Positions 15,753 to 25,014 of a DNA stretch of 64,000 bases are shown here, piece by piece. Positions within the stretch are counted from its first letter, which is position 1; each line of letters opens with the position of its first letter. The stretch lies in contig NZ_FOIR01000001.1 in the NCBI RefSeq assembly GCF_900111145.1, forward strand, positions 317,501 to 381,500, given 5' to 3'. A program made the translations under genes and the position numbers. The stretch is from Roseivirga pacifica (GTDB taxonomy: Bacteria > Bacteroidota > Bacteroidia > Cytophagales > Cyclobacteriaceae). The notes under the pieces were generated by a model. The model did not search any database. It was given only the letters and a program-made list of their open reading frames with translations, and was not told the DNA's origin.

Positions 15753-16652
15753 TTACTCCTCAAAAAGCTCTGTCCAGGCGGCATTTACCGGTCGGCTTTG
15801 GGCGCCATTCCATTCGGGAGCACCAGGTATTTCAGTAGCAGCTGCCAGTTCTTCTTGCGTTTTACCTGCAGCAGCACCCTTTTTTACAAATTCTACTACT
15901 TTGCTCAAATAGTTCTGAAAAGCCTTTAAGTCCTCTCGCGTTCCAGTAATATCGAAGCCATTGCCGGAATGGCCAAAAACAAAAATTGTGTCTGCATCAA
16001 ACTGTTTGTAGCCTTTCTCCATTACCGTTTGCCAATTGGCCATATTCGCGCCAGCCGATTTATCTACATACGGTGCTCTGCGATTAAAAACCAAGTCGCC
16101 AGCATGCACAATATTGGCGTTTTCAAAATGCACAAACGAGTCGCCATTGGTGTGCGCTGCACCAAAATGGTGTAATGTAATTTGTTCGGAACCCACTTTA
16201 CCTGTCCACTTCTTTTTGTCATAAGTAGTGTCGGGCAAAAGCACCTTGTCTAGGTTACCGCCAGCTTCGGCACTATTCTTTTGGTTGATATAAGAATTTG
16301 CATGAGCCACGACCTTATTTACTTTGCCCTTAAAGGCGATGTTCCCCGCACTATGATCACCATGGTGATGCGTATTGATGAGCATATCGATTCTTCTGTC
16401 CGACTGCTTTTTTAACTCGGCAATTAAGTGGTTGGCCTGATCGGGAAATTGTGAATCGACCACCGCCAGTCCATCGCTTTCTACCAGCCAAGCTATGGTG
16501 CCGCCTCGCTCTGTAAAAATGCCCACATTGTTGCGCAAAGACTTCATTTGGTAGCCATCTTGCCAAAGGGCCTTCCACAAGGTATTTGTAGGAATAAGTG
16601 ATGCTGAGCCAATTACGCCAGCTTGTTTCAGGAATGTTCTGCGGTTAGTCAT
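15753..16652 (-). CDS. Tat-exported MBL-fold metallohydrolase
   Basis: A 299-residue protein with a twin-arginine signal (NRRTFLKQAGVIGSAS) and a metallo-beta-lactamase core. The HxHxDH metal motif is THHHGDHSAGN near residue 100, a second His is in HHFGAAHTNGD, and the last metal His is in FVFGHSGNG. The start is placed at 16652, where the Arg-Arg signal begins; an upstream in-frame ATG at 16682 would bury it. It belongs to the secreted quinoprotein relay/cyclase-like MBL group; the substrate is unknown. It is divergent from the M14 peptidase at 16776. Confidence 0.88.
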   Translation of the reverse strand: MTNRRTFLKQAGVIGSASLIPTNTLWKALWQDGYQMKSLRNNVGIFTERGGTIAWLVESDGLAVVDSQFPDQANHLIAELKKQSDRRIDMLINTHHHGDHSAGNIAFKGKVNKVVAHANSYINQKNSAEAGGNLDKVLLPDTTYDKKKWTGKVGSEQITLHHFGAAHTNGDSFVHFENANIVHAGDLVFNRRAPYVDKSAGANMANWQTVMEKGYKQFDADTIFVFGHSGNGFDITGTREDLKAFQNYLSKVVEFVKKGAAAGKTQEELAAATEIPGAPEWNGAQSRPVNAAWTELFEE

Positions 16653-16775
16653 GGAATCGGTTTTTATCAATTTAAAAATCACCTATCGATTTAACCAACC
16701 ATTTATGTAATTGAAAGTTCGAATTGCACTTGAATCAGGTGGAAATTGGTATTTTGGTCGGCAAACACTCTTTAT

Positions 16776-18404
16776 ATGAAATTTATCCTCTCCTCGCTTT
16801 TGATCTGCTGCCTATTTTCAACTGCAGTAGCTCAAAAATGGCCTCAGGAATTGATTACGACACCTGAAAAAACTAACTACCAAGAAACCTCTACCTATGC
16901 CGATGTAATGGCGTTTATAGATGTCGCCATTGCTGGCGAAGATGCTGCACGCCTAATTTCCATGGGAAAAAGTGTAGACGGAAAAGACATTCCGGTTGTG
17001 GTACTGGCCAGCCCAATGGTAAACAGTGCTGAAGAAGCTAAAGCCAGCGGCAAACCAATCATTTACATTCAAGGTAATATTCACTCTGGCGAGGTTGAAG
17101 GAAAAGAAGCTTTGCAAGTGCTGTTAAGAGAAATTTTAAAAGGAGACAAGAAGCACTTACTTGATAATCAGATTTTGCTTTTCGCTCCGATTTATAGTGC
17201 CGATAGCAACGATAAAATGGAGCAAGGGCGTAGACCTTCGCAAGAAGATAGCCCTGTAGAAACCGGTATTCGCCCGAATAGCCAAGGCTGGGACCTTAAC
17301 CGAGACGGTATTAAAATGGATGCGATTGAAACCAAAGCGCTAATTCAAAACATAATTGTGCCTTGGGATCCCGCTTTGTTTGTTGACCTACACACCACCA
17401 ACGGTGTATGGCATGGCTACTCGCTTACTTGGGCACCAAGCTACCACACCGCTGGCCAAAAGGCACCTTACGATTACACTTGGGACAAAATTTTGCCAGA
17501 AGTAACCGATAAGGTATTAGAAAAGGACGATGTGCATTTAGGACCATACGGCTACTTCTACACCCGTAGGGAAGGCTGGCCAATCAAATCGATTTACACT
17601 TATAACCACCACCCGCGCTATTTGGTAAATCAATTTGGGCTTAGAAACAGAATGGCGATTTTGAGCGAAGCTTTCGCTCATGAAAGGCTTTACCAGCGTA
17701 TGAATTCTACCTACGCGTTTGTGCGCGAAATCTTAGAATTCACCAACAAGAATGGCCAAGAAATGCTGCGGATTAATGCAGAAGCCGAACAAGCCGCAAT
17801 TGATGATGTAATTAGCGATGCCGGAAAAGTGCAGAAAGGCGTTCGATTTGAAATGGTACCGACAGACGAGCCTGTGGACAACTATCGCATTTACAATTAT
17901 TTGGAAACCACGAATGAAAAAGGCCAAACTACTTATTTGAGAAAGCCCGAAATCATTACCCTGAAGGATGTAGTGAATTATAGTGCGTTTAAACCAACTA
18001 CTAGTGCTACGTTGCCGCGTGGTTATGTAATTCCGCAAGAGCTTACGCACATTGTTGAGCACCTAAAAATGCACGGTGTTACGGTTGAAACGTTGACCAA
18101 AAATGCGCGTGCCACTGGAGAAGAGTACACTGCTACGGCACTAAACAAGTCTTCTCGCCCGTTTGAACAACACAATATGGCCACTATAGAAGGAAGTTTT
18201 TCAGCTGCTAAAAAGCGCTTCAAAAAAGGAGACTATTATGTAGACCTAGCGCAACCTTTGGCCAACCTGATCTTCTATATGTTGGAGCCTGAGTCGGATG
18301 ATGGACTAGTAACATGGAACTTCTTTGACGAGTATTTCCAACAAGCTGGTCTTGAAGAAAAACCGGTGGCATATCCTATTTTTAAATACTTCGAACTCAA
18401 CTAA
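16776..18404 (+). CDS. M14 family metallopeptidase
   Basis: A 542-residue exported peptidase with a signal peptide (residues 1-19, ending TAVAQ). Zinc ligands are in GNIHSGEVEG (HxxE) and FVDLHTTNG, with DLNRDGIKMD in between as in the other M14 protein of this window. This matches a Bacteroidota M14 subfamily that processes peptide fragments in the periplasm or outside the cell. I use the ATG at 16776; an upstream TTG at 16746 adds ten residues before the signal. The M28 peptidase gene follows after 24 bases, so they form an operon. Confidence 0.87.
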   Translation: MKFILSSLLICCLFSTAVAQKWPQELITTPEKTNYQETSTYADVMAFIDVAIAGEDAARLISMGKSVDGKDIPVVVLASPMVNSAEEAKASGKPIIYIQGNIHSGEVEGKEALQVLLREILKGDKKHLLDNQILLFAPIYSADSNDKMEQGRRPSQEDSPVETGIRPNSQGWDLNRDGIKMDAIETKALIQNIIVPWDPALFVDLHTTNGVWHGYSLTWAPSYHTAGQKAPYDYTWDKILPEVTDKVLEKDDVHLGPYGYFYTRREGWPIKSIYTYNHHPRYLVNQFGLRNRMAILSEAFAHERLYQRMNSTYAFVREILEFTNKNGQEMLRINAEAEQAAIDDVISDAGKVQKGVRFEMVPTDEPVDNYRIYNYLETTNEKGQTTYLRKPEIITLKDVVNYSAFKPTTSATLPRGYVIPQELTHIVEHLKMHGVTVETLTKNARATGEEYTATALNKSSRPFEQHNMATIEGSFSAAKKRFKKGDYYVDLAQPLANLIFYMLEPESDDGLVTWNFFDEYFQQAGLEEKPVAYPIFKYFELN

Positions 18405-18428
18405 CCTGGATACAATTAATTAGAACCA

Positions 18429-19925
18429 ATGAAAATTTTAGCCAAACTCTCGCTGGCTTCCGTGCTTATCGGAAGTCTCTCATGCGGCCCTACCAACGAC
18501 TTGGAAAAGACCAAGGCCACGGTGAGCCAGCAAACCATTAAGGACCACATTTACTACTTAGCGTCAGACGAAATGCGCGGTAGAGATACGGGTTCTCCTG
18601 AAATTTTGAAAGCTGCCGACTATTTGGCTGATCAACTTCAATCGTATGGTGCCAAGCAAGTACCTGGTGCCGATGGCTTTTTTCAAAAAGTACCATTAAG
18701 GAAGAAAACACCTGCTACTGCTGGCGCTTTTAGTTATGGCGGTCGAGACTTCGAACTGAACAAAGACTTTATTGTAGTTGATGGCGAGAGCGGCAACTTC
18801 AATGGCGAAGTGGTTTACCTAGAATACGGACTGGAAAGCGACTATGAAAATGCAGAGGTAGCTGGCAAGTTTGTGTTTGCCAAAGTGGGCGATGGCGAAA
18901 ATACCGACAGAAGAGCTATTCTTCAGCTTAGCCGCGAAAAGTACGAGCTAGCACGCGAAAAAGGCGCAGCTGGTTTGGTGGAGTTCTACAGTGTGCCTTC
19001 ACTGCCTTGGGACAACCTAGGCAGAATGTTCAACCGTGTGGGCATTACTTTGGATCAGTCTGCTAATGCCTTTTCTACCGACCCAATTATTCCGCACTTG
19101 TGGCTGAAAGATATGGACAATGCCAACCAGCGCTTTATGATGACACGCAGCATTAAGCGTGCAGAGCTGAGCATTGAAGGCATGACCAACGAGCTTACTG
19201 GCGACAAAAACGTGCTGGCTATGGTAGAAGGAACCGACCCAGAGCTAAAGAAGGAATTCATAATGTTTTCTGCACACTACGACCATGTAGGTGTTGGGCC
19301 AGCAAACGCAGAGGGCGATTCCATCTATAACGGTACCCGCGACAATGCGATTGGTACAGTAACAGTACTTTCTGCTGCTGAAAACATTGCCAAATACCCA
19401 ATGAAGCGTTCAGCACTATTTGTGCTATATACGGCTGAAGAAAAAGGCCTTTTGGGAAGTCGCTATATGGCAAACAATCCAATAATTCCGAACAACGAGA
19501 TTGTGTTCTGCTGGAACAGCGACAACGGTGGCTATAACGATACTTCTATTTCTACCATTGTGGGTTTAGAGAGAACCACTGCCACACCGTTTATTAAGGA
19601 AGCTAACGTAGCTTTTGGTTTAGAAGCAGTTGAAGACCAAAGTGGAATGGGACTGTTTAACCGATCTGACAATGTGAACTTTGCTCGAAAGGGGATTCCT
19701 GCACCAACTTACAGCCTAGGGTTTAGGGAGTTTGATGATGAGATCAACAAATACTATCACAAGCAGACAGACAACCCAAATAGTGTAGACTACGACTACT
19801 TAGAGAAATTCTTTAAGAGCTATGTTTATGCTTCGCGCCTAATTGGTAACGCACCAGAAAGACCTTTCTGGGTAGAAGGTGACCCATATTATGAGGCAGG
19901 CAAAGCACTCTACGGACTTGATTAA
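18429..19925 (+). CDS. M28 family aminopeptidase lipoprotein
   Basis: A 498-residue lipoprotein (lipobox IGSLSC, Cys19) with an inserted protease-associated (PA) segment between about residues 115 and 240. The M28 metal and catalytic residues are visible: SAHYDHVG, then DNAIGTVTVLSAAE, LYTAEEKGLLGS, WNSDNGGYND and a terminal His in YYHKQTDNP. The family releases N-terminal amino acids from peptides, consistent with joint action with the upstream M14 peptidase. A strong terminator follows. Confidence 0.9.
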   Translation: MKILAKLSLASVLIGSLSCGPTNDLEKTKATVSQQTIKDHIYYLASDEMRGRDTGSPEILKAADYLADQLQSYGAKQVPGADGFFQKVPLRKKTPATAGAFSYGGRDFELNKDFIVVDGESGNFNGEVVYLEYGLESDYENAEVAGKFVFAKVGDGENTDRRAILQLSREKYELAREKGAAGLVEFYSVPSLPWDNLGRMFNRVGITLDQSANAFSTDPIIPHLWLKDMDNANQRFMMTRSIKRAELSIEGMTNELTGDKNVLAMVEGTDPELKKEFIMFSAHYDHVGVGPANAEGDSIYNGTRDNAIGTVTVLSAAENIAKYPMKRSALFVLYTAEEKGLLGSRYMANNPIIPNNEIVFCWNSDNGGYNDTSISTIVGLERTTATPFIKEANVAFGLEAVEDQSGMGLFNRSDNVNFARKGIPAPTYSLGFREFDDEINKYYHKQTDNPNSVDYDYLEKFFKSYVYASRLIGNAPERPFWVEGDPYYEAGKALYGLD

Positions 19926-19951
19926 TAGTTAATAATCAATTGTAAATGAAG

Positions 19952-19977
19952 AAGCCCTCGTTTGAGGGCTTTTTTTG
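19952..19977 (+). terminator. Intrinsic terminator of the peptidase operon
   Basis: AGCCCTC/GAGGGCT (19953-19970) with a 4-base loop is followed by a run of seven or more T. It ends the M14-M28 operon. Confidence 0.85.
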
Positions 19978-20060
19978 TCTGAGCAAATCTAATAATTCAT
20001 CCAGTTTAGGGAGTAACTAAAATCGGTGGGGACACCGATTGTGGCGGAGAGGTGCTGTTT

Positions 20061-20786
20061 CTAATACTTATCAAAAGCTTCCCAGCCTTTGCTATAATAT
20101 TTGGGGTTAACAGAAAAGCCTCCTGCTCCCCAATCTAGATCTCCTGAAAAGGGGATGCGAAACTCTCCCCAATTACAAACTCTTGTGTTCTCTTTTCCAT
20201 ACTCACTCCATGTTCCCACATACTGATTGTTTTTAAACCGATCAGAGTGCTTATCAATGTCAAAAAACTGAATTTCGCCATTCTTATCAAGATACCACCA
20301 AAGGGTCATTACTCCTTGAAACACACCTACATGTTTTTGATTCGGGTTTTCACTGAATTTATAACTTCCAATAGCAACTCCTTGTGCTTTAATTCCAGCA
20401 GCAGAATACATGCTATCTAGTCCATAACTCATATGCCTAAACTTTCTAAATTGCTCAATAGTTACGGTTCCTTCAAAGTCACATTCATTACCTGAAACCA
20501 CAGTTTTACCTTTAATGAAATAGAGGTTAGAAAGGCTTTTACTACGTTCAACTGACTCAAAATTAACGTGGATCCGTTGGTAGTCATTTCCAATATAGCC
20601 AAGAATCTCAGAGCTAGGCATTAAAATACTTGACAGGTCATGCTTAACGTAATATGCTAACTTATTCTGGGCAACCAGTTTTTCACTCGAAAACGGTGGG
20701 TTCTCTAAAGATGCTAACCAATCATTTGTTTGCTGAGCAAAAAGGCTAGTAGAGCAAAAAATTAGAATAAAGGCAAGGCCTCTCAT
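20061..20786 (-). CDS. Secreted protein, unknown function
   Basis: A 241-residue protein with a signal peptide (residues 1-18, ending SLFAQ) and a mature region rich in aromatic residues and short strands (GNDYQRIHVNFESVERS, WWYLDKNGEIQFFDID, YVGTWSEYG). The last segment resembles simple lipocalin-like or outer-surface beta folds, but I do not recognise the family. By eye it is AT-rich compared with the peptidase genes upstream. It stands alone between the terminator at 19952 and the coaX operon. Confidence 0.6.
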   Translation of the reverse strand: MRGLAFILIFCSTSLFAQQTNDWLASLENPPFSSEKLVAQNKLAYYVKHDLSSILMPSSEILGYIGNDYQRIHVNFESVERSKSLSNLYFIKGKTVVSGNECDFEGTVTIEQFRKFRHMSYGLDSMYSAAGIKAQGVAIGSYKFSENPNQKHVGVFQGVMTLWWYLDKNGEIQFFDIDKHSDRFKNNQYVGTWSEYGKENTRVCNWGEFRIPFSGDLDWGAGGFSVNPKYYSKGWEAFDKY

Positions 20787-20833
20787 TTTGTAAGTGTATT
20801 AAGTTTAATTAATTCGCACCAATTCAACTTCCG

Positions 20834-21079
20834 TTACTTATTTTCCGACTTCCGGCTCCCGTCTTCTGACTCCTGAAGCCTTCCTGCTTTTTTGGGAATA
20901 ACTACAAACCTAAAGTAGCCCCAAGCAATACCTGCTGGCAAAGCAAAGAGTAAATGCAGCAAGTTCTTTTCTGGCTCTAGCGGAATTTTCTCATCAAAAT
21001 AAGGCAACCCCACATACATAAATACCCACAGAAAAAGGCCAAATGCAAGGCCCTTCCAAATCCAACGCTTATTTTCCAT
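20834..21079 (-). CDS. Small two-helix membrane protein
   Basis: An 81-residue protein with two hydrophobic segments (about residues 8-26 and 40-62) and a charged C-terminal tail. Its start lies 11 bases inside the end of coaX, so it is translationally coupled to it. Small membrane proteins in this position after coaX are seen in related genomes, but no function is known. Confidence 0.7.
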   Translation of the reverse strand: MENKRWIWKGLAFGLFLWVFMYVGLPYFDEKIPLEPEKNLLHLLFALPAGIAWGYFRFVVIPKKAGRLQESEDGSRKSENK

Positions 21080-21842
21080 CTTTCATCAATTGGTGAATTA
21101 TTCTTAGCCCGTCCAAGGTAAGGTGTCTATCTACTTTATCAAAGCGCTTGTGCAGTGGGGTCAGAATAGAGGAAAGCCCTCCAGTAGCCACTACCTTCAT
21201 TTCCCTGCCGAGCTCCTGCTGAATTCTATCAAGCATTCCCTCCACCATACTGATGTAGCCCCAAAGCACGCCATTCTGAATAGCGTGAATGGTGTTTTTA
21301 CCTAACACAGATTCAGGTAATTCAAGCGGAACTTCTGGCAACTGAGCCGTTTGCCCAACCAGCGCCTTTATAGCTGTTTTAAGGCCTGGCGCAATGTTTA
21401 CACCTAAAATAAGGCCGTCCTTGTCCACCACGGTAAAGGTAAGTGCCGTGCCGAAATCCACTACGATGGTATCGCCACCGTAGATTTCTTTGGCAGCCAC
21501 CGCATTGGCGAGCAAATCGGTACCAATTTCATAAGGATTTTGGGTGCGCACTGGTAGTTTATCGTACCATTTAGGTCCGAGAAATACAGGCTCGTCTTTA
21601 ATTGATGCGGCAGCGAATTCTTCCAACACGGAATTCAATTGTGGCACCACAGAAGAAATAACTACCCTGGATATATCATCAAAATGGAGGTTGTTCTCAA
21701 GAAAATTCAGCCTAAGGAACATTTCATATTCCGAGGCCCGCTTGACGGGAAGCGTATTCATTCGCCACTCATGAATCCACTTTTCTCCGTTATGAATTCC
21801 AAAAACCACATTGGTGTTTCCGGCATCTATTGCTAAAAGCAT
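21069..21842 (-). CDS. coaX: Type III pantothenate kinase
   Basis: A 257-residue kinase that phosphorylates pantothenate in the first step of coenzyme A synthesis. Landmarks: the ATP/phosphate loop DAGNTNVVFGI at the N-terminus, GTDLLANAVAA near residue 106, the catalytic-Asp strand IVVDFGTALTFTVVD near residue 128, and TGGLSSIL toward the C-terminus. The length is normal for CoaX. The gene is followed, with overlap, by a small membrane protein gene. Confidence 0.95.
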   Translation of the reverse strand: MLLAIDAGNTNVVFGIHNGEKWIHEWRMNTLPVKRASEYEMFLRLNFLENNLHFDDISRVVISSVVPQLNSVLEEFAAASIKDEPVFLGPKWYDKLPVRTQNPYEIGTDLLANAVAAKEIYGGDTIVVDFGTALTFTVVDKDGLILGVNIAPGLKTAIKALVGQTAQLPEVPLELPESVLGKNTIHAIQNGVLWGYISMVEGMLDRIQQELGREMKVVATGGLSSILTPLHKRFDKVDRHLTLDGLRIIHQLMKDGK

Positions 21843-21889
21843 AAAGGTGTTGGTTCTAAGTTTTTTACAAGTTCAAAAGGAACCCAATA

Positions 21890-23581
21890 TTAATCAATAA
21901 ACATTGGAGGATGTTGCTCATCAAACTCGGTTGCCTCTTGGTAAGCGCGTGCTACGCTTAAAATGGTGGCTTCATCAAACAAGTTCCCGATAAACGAAAT
22001 ACTCATTGGGCTGCCTGCCTCATTGTAACCGTTCTTAAGCACTACGCACGGATGACCAGTGAGGTTAGTCGTAAGCAATTGGCTACCTCCAAAGCTTGGG
22101 GTAACAATCACATCGTATTCCTTCATCAGCTCATTTACTTTTTGCACCAGCTCATATCGGGCACGATTGGCATTAATGTAATCGACAGCCGAGGTAAACC
22201 TAGCACTACGGAAAAGGTTTGGCCAGGCACCGGCATTTTGGCGTACCAAAAGGGAGTCTCTATCAGAGCGAGTCAACTGATCGAATGCCGCAGCTGCCTC
22301 AGCGGTTAGTATAGCCTGCATACCTCCAAAGGGCATATCCGAAACCCATTCTACCGGCTCTAGGTTCGCGCCTAGCTTTTTCAATACGGTCAACACTTGG
22401 TTGTCCTTCTCTTTTTGCCCTTCCCGATTGTTGTCGAAAAACTCTTTCAAATATCCCACTCTCAATTTCGATAGGTCCGCTTTGCCTTTATAATTGAAAG
22501 GGTGGTCTTCTACGGTTAAATCGATTTGGTCTTCCCCACGAATTGCATCAAAAACCAAGGCGCAGTCGAAGGCATTGCGTGCCATTGGGCCAATCTTATC
22601 CATGCTCCAGCTCAATGCCATTGCTCCAGCTCGGCTTACGCGGCCAAAAGTTGGGCGCAAGCCTGTAACCCCGTTTCTAGTAGATGGCGAAACGATAGAA
22701 CCCAAGGTTTCCGTACCTAAGGCAAACGGCACCAAGCCTGCCGCTGTACTCGATCCCGAACCTGCCGAAGAACCGCTAGATCCTTGCTCCAAATTCCATG
22801 GGTTTTTGGTGGTTCCGCCATACCAAACATCACCCATCGCCAAAGCACCGAGCGTTAATTTAGCCACTAAAACAGCTCCTGCATCATCCAATTTCTTTAC
22901 TACTGTAGCCAGCTCTTCTCCACGATTTTGCTCTTGGAAAGGCCCCGCTCCCCATGTGGTTTTATAGTCTGGCACGGCCAGCAAATCTTTCGCTCCGTAA
23001 GGAATACCGTGCAAGGGGCCAAGGTAAGTGCCACCGGCCAATAACTCATCGGCACGTTTGGCTTGTGCCATAGCGCGCTCTTCTGTAATTGTGATTACAG
23101 ATTGAAGCGTATCTCCATAGGTTTTCAGCCTATCAATAAAAAATTGCGTCAATTCAACCGAGCTGATCTTCTTCTCACGAATGAGTACAGAAAGTTCCGC
23201 TACGGTATAAAAAGCTAAATCATTACGATTGGCAGGTAACTGCACATTTTCCGGAAAACCCCAGGCAATGGCTTCTTGCTTGGTAGGAATTGGCCTTGAC
23301 CCTTTAGGCGGATTGAACCAAAGTACAGGCGGTGTGCTGTTGTCCAGTTCGTAGGCATGAAGTTCCTGTGTTCCACCCAAGCTACGGTTTAGGTTCGGTA
23401 GCATTTGCTCAATTTCCTGATCGTTGAAATCGAGGTCTAATATTTTCTGCGCAGTCTTTACATCGGCACTTTTAATGGCCATGTCTTGTGCTACTTTAAA
23501 ACCAAGCGAGAAGGCGGCCAAAACAAGCACTACCAATAGCAGCAGTTTGGGCTGTTTTAATCTGTTGAATGGGGTTTGCAT
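21890..23581 (-). CDS. Amidase-signature family hydrolase
   Basis: A 563-residue amidase with an N-terminal hydrophobic signal or anchor (about residues 12-30) and a roughly 110-residue leader domain. The Ser-cisSer-Lys triad is in place: Lys in HGIPYGAKDLLAV and the double serine of the GSSGSSAGSGSSTAAG loop around residues 270-285. The family cleaves amide bonds of diverse substrates; export suggests an extracytoplasmic one. It is divergent from the small membrane-protein gene at 23644, with 62 bases between them. Confidence 0.9.
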   Translation of the reverse strand: MQTPFNRLKQPKLLLLVVLVLAAFSLGFKVAQDMAIKSADVKTAQKILDLDFNDQEIEQMLPNLNRSLGGTQELHAYELDNSTPPVLWFNPPKGSRPIPTKQEAIAWGFPENVQLPANRNDLAFYTVAELSVLIREKKISSVELTQFFIDRLKTYGDTLQSVITITEERAMAQAKRADELLAGGTYLGPLHGIPYGAKDLLAVPDYKTTWGAGPFQEQNRGEELATVVKKLDDAGAVLVAKLTLGALAMGDVWYGGTTKNPWNLEQGSSGSSAGSGSSTAAGLVPFALGTETLGSIVSPSTRNGVTGLRPTFGRVSRAGAMALSWSMDKIGPMARNAFDCALVFDAIRGEDQIDLTVEDHPFNYKGKADLSKLRVGYLKEFFDNNREGQKEKDNQVLTVLKKLGANLEPVEWVSDMPFGGMQAILTAEAAAAFDQLTRSDRDSLLVRQNAGAWPNLFRSARFTSAVDYINANRARYELVQKVNELMKEYDVIVTPSFGGSQLLTTNLTGHPCVVLKNGYNEAGSPMSISFIGNLFDEATILSVARAYQEATEFDEQHPPMFID

Positions 23582-23643
23582 GGATGTAGTTTAGTAGTTT
23601 TGAATGCAATTAACTTTTTAAAAGCAGATAAGTTATAAAATCG

Positions 23644-24060
23644 ATGCAGACGCAACAAGGCATATTTCCTTCGTGGATGAGAGGAGTACTTTTGGCGGCC
23701 ACCGCTTACAATGTTTTGTGGGGAATTTTGATCTATTCTTCGCCCGATTCATTTTACACTTGGGTGCTCGAAGGTTCCGACTTAACCGCTCCAGCTATTA
23801 TTCCGTGGCAAGGGAGGGGCGTGCTGCTAATGGCAGTGGTTTATTTTGCCTCGGCATTATATCCTAACAAGGTCTGGTTCTTCCCGTTTTTTGGCGCTTT
23901 CACCAAATTGGCCGGAGGTATTTGGTTCTATTTTGTGGTATTGGAAAAACAAATAAACAACCACGCCATATTCCATTTACTAATTAACGATACCGTATGG
24001 ATTCCGCTTTTGATCTATATTGGCATAAAAGCAATTGCCTATAAAAAGTTGAAGTCGTGA
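23644..24060 (+). CDS. Four-helix membrane protein
   Basis: A 138-residue integral membrane protein with about four segments (12-30, 50-72, 80-97, 110-128). Its relatives in Bacteroidota are often mislabelled as alkyl hydroperoxide reductases, but it has no thiol motif. Its stop overlaps the GTG start of the DinB gene by 4 bases (GTGA), making a coupled pair. Function unknown. Confidence 0.78.
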   Translation: MQTQQGIFPSWMRGVLLAATAYNVLWGILIYSSPDSFYTWVLEGSDLTAPAIIPWQGRGVLLMAVVYFASALYPNKVWFFPFFGAFTKLAGGIWFYFVVLEKQINNHAIFHLLINDTVWIPLLIYIGIKAIAYKKLKS

Positions 24061-24500
24061 AAGCACATTACCAAAAACTTTTTGCTTACAACACATGGGC
24101 TAATGATCGCTTTGCGGAAGTAATTGGTCAAATGAAAGTGTCTGACACAGAAATTTTAAGACTGTTTTCGCACATAGCCAATGCGCAAGTTATTTGGCTA
24201 GAAAGACTGCAAGACCAGTACAACACTGTTGGTGTTTGGGACGAATACAACACAGAAAAAGCCATTGAAATGGCAAAAGAAAGCAGCCTGGCTTTGGAGA
24301 CATTTGTGAGTCAAGCCGAGGCTTTTGACAATACGGTGGTGTACAAAAACTCCAAAGGGCATCAATTCGAAACGGGCGCCAGCGATATTCTTACACATGT
24401 GGCAAATCATGGCACACATCACCGCGGGCAAATCGCTACACTGTTAAGAAAAAAGGAGATTACCCCTCCTGCTTCAGACTTTATATTCTTTGTGAGATGA
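24057..24500 (+). CDS. DinB family protein
   Basis: A 147-residue four-helix bundle with the DinB metal ligands: His in RLFSHIANAQ (about residue 40) and the HxxxH pair in HVANHGTHHRGQIATLL near the C-terminus. Such proteins bind a divalent metal and act in thiol-dependent transfers or detoxification, but the reaction is unknown. It starts with GTG inside the previous stop codon and overlaps the next gene by 4 bases (ATGA), so three genes are coupled. Confidence 0.88.
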   Translation: MKAHYQKLFAYNTWANDRFAEVIGQMKVSDTEILRLFSHIANAQVIWLERLQDQYNTVGVWDEYNTEKAIEMAKESSLALETFVSQAEAFDNTVVYKNSKGHQFETGASDILTHVANHGTHHRGQIATLLRKKEITPPASDFIFFVR

Positions 24501-24859
24501 AATACAAAAACATAAACGCTTTTGCACATAATTTTTGTCATAGCTTTTTGAGCCTCATGAATTATGTAGATGGCGACTATGTAATTGATGAGTTGACAAA
24601 AGTTAGAAGAGGCCATATTGAAATTGATTTTTTACAAAAAACCATTATTCCAGTTTTCTTAGAAAAGGGAAGAGTTAAGAGATCCATGGGTTTTTATGAG
24701 AGGTTTCTCAAGGAGTCTGCCACTAAGGAGAATATTGACCTTTCTCATATCAAAACGCTTAAGCTCATATGGGAGGTTAATGAAAGGCTCCCAAAATATT
24801 TAGTTATTGATGATAGAGACAAAGTATATTCTAAGAATGTCGTTACTCATGGACGCTAG
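24497..24859 (+). CDS. Hypothetical protein (lysine-rich, 120 aa)
   Basis: A 120-residue soluble protein, Lys/Ile/Phe-rich, without signal peptide, cysteine motif or recognisable domain (NYVDGDYVIDELTKVRRGHIEIDFL, then an acidic and a basic helix). It is coupled to the DinB gene by a 4-base overlap and is more AT-rich than it by eye. The overlapping start and the terminator directly behind it support a real gene. Function not recognised. Confidence 0.6.
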   Translation: MKYKNINAFAHNFCHSFLSLMNYVDGDYVIDELTKVRRGHIEIDFLQKTIIPVFLEKGRVKRSMGFYERFLKESATKENIDLSHIKTLKLIWEVNERLPKYLVIDDRDKVYSKNVVTHGR

Positions 24860-24862
24860 TTG

Positions 24863-24900
24863 CAATCAAGGCCTCACTTTGAGTGAGACCTTGATTGTTT
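24863..24900 (+). terminator. Terminator of the DinB operon
   Basis: CAATCAAGG at 24863-24871 pairs with CCTTGATTG at 24889-24897, with an inner CTCAC/GTGAG pairing, followed by TTTT. It ends the three-gene run from 23644. Confidence 0.75.
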
Positions 24901-24952
24901 TCGGCCAAGACTTCTAAATTTCAGCAATGGTATGCCTCTAAATCACCCATCC

Positions 24953-24994
24953 GACCTGCGGTACTGATGGGGCTTTCCGTCAGCACCGCAGGTC
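24953..24994. repeat. Long hairpin, possible dispersed palindromic repeat
   Basis: GACCTGCGGT (24953-24962) pairs perfectly with ACCGCAGGTC (24985-24994). An inner CTGATGG/CCGTCAG stem has one G-T pair. Its GC-rich character and position between convergent genes suggest a dispersed extragenic palindrome or bidirectional terminator rather than a gene. Confidence 0.55.
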
Positions 24995-25014
24995 AGACGG
25001 AAAAGTAGCTGGCA

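Noticed and set aside
22494-22967. 157-codon plus-strand open frame
   Set aside because: Antisense to the amidase catalytic region; proline/lysine-rich composition is a shadow effect.
24953-24994. Considered as a transposon end
   Set aside because: No transposase or second end is present within the surrounding sequence; treated as an extragenic palindrome.
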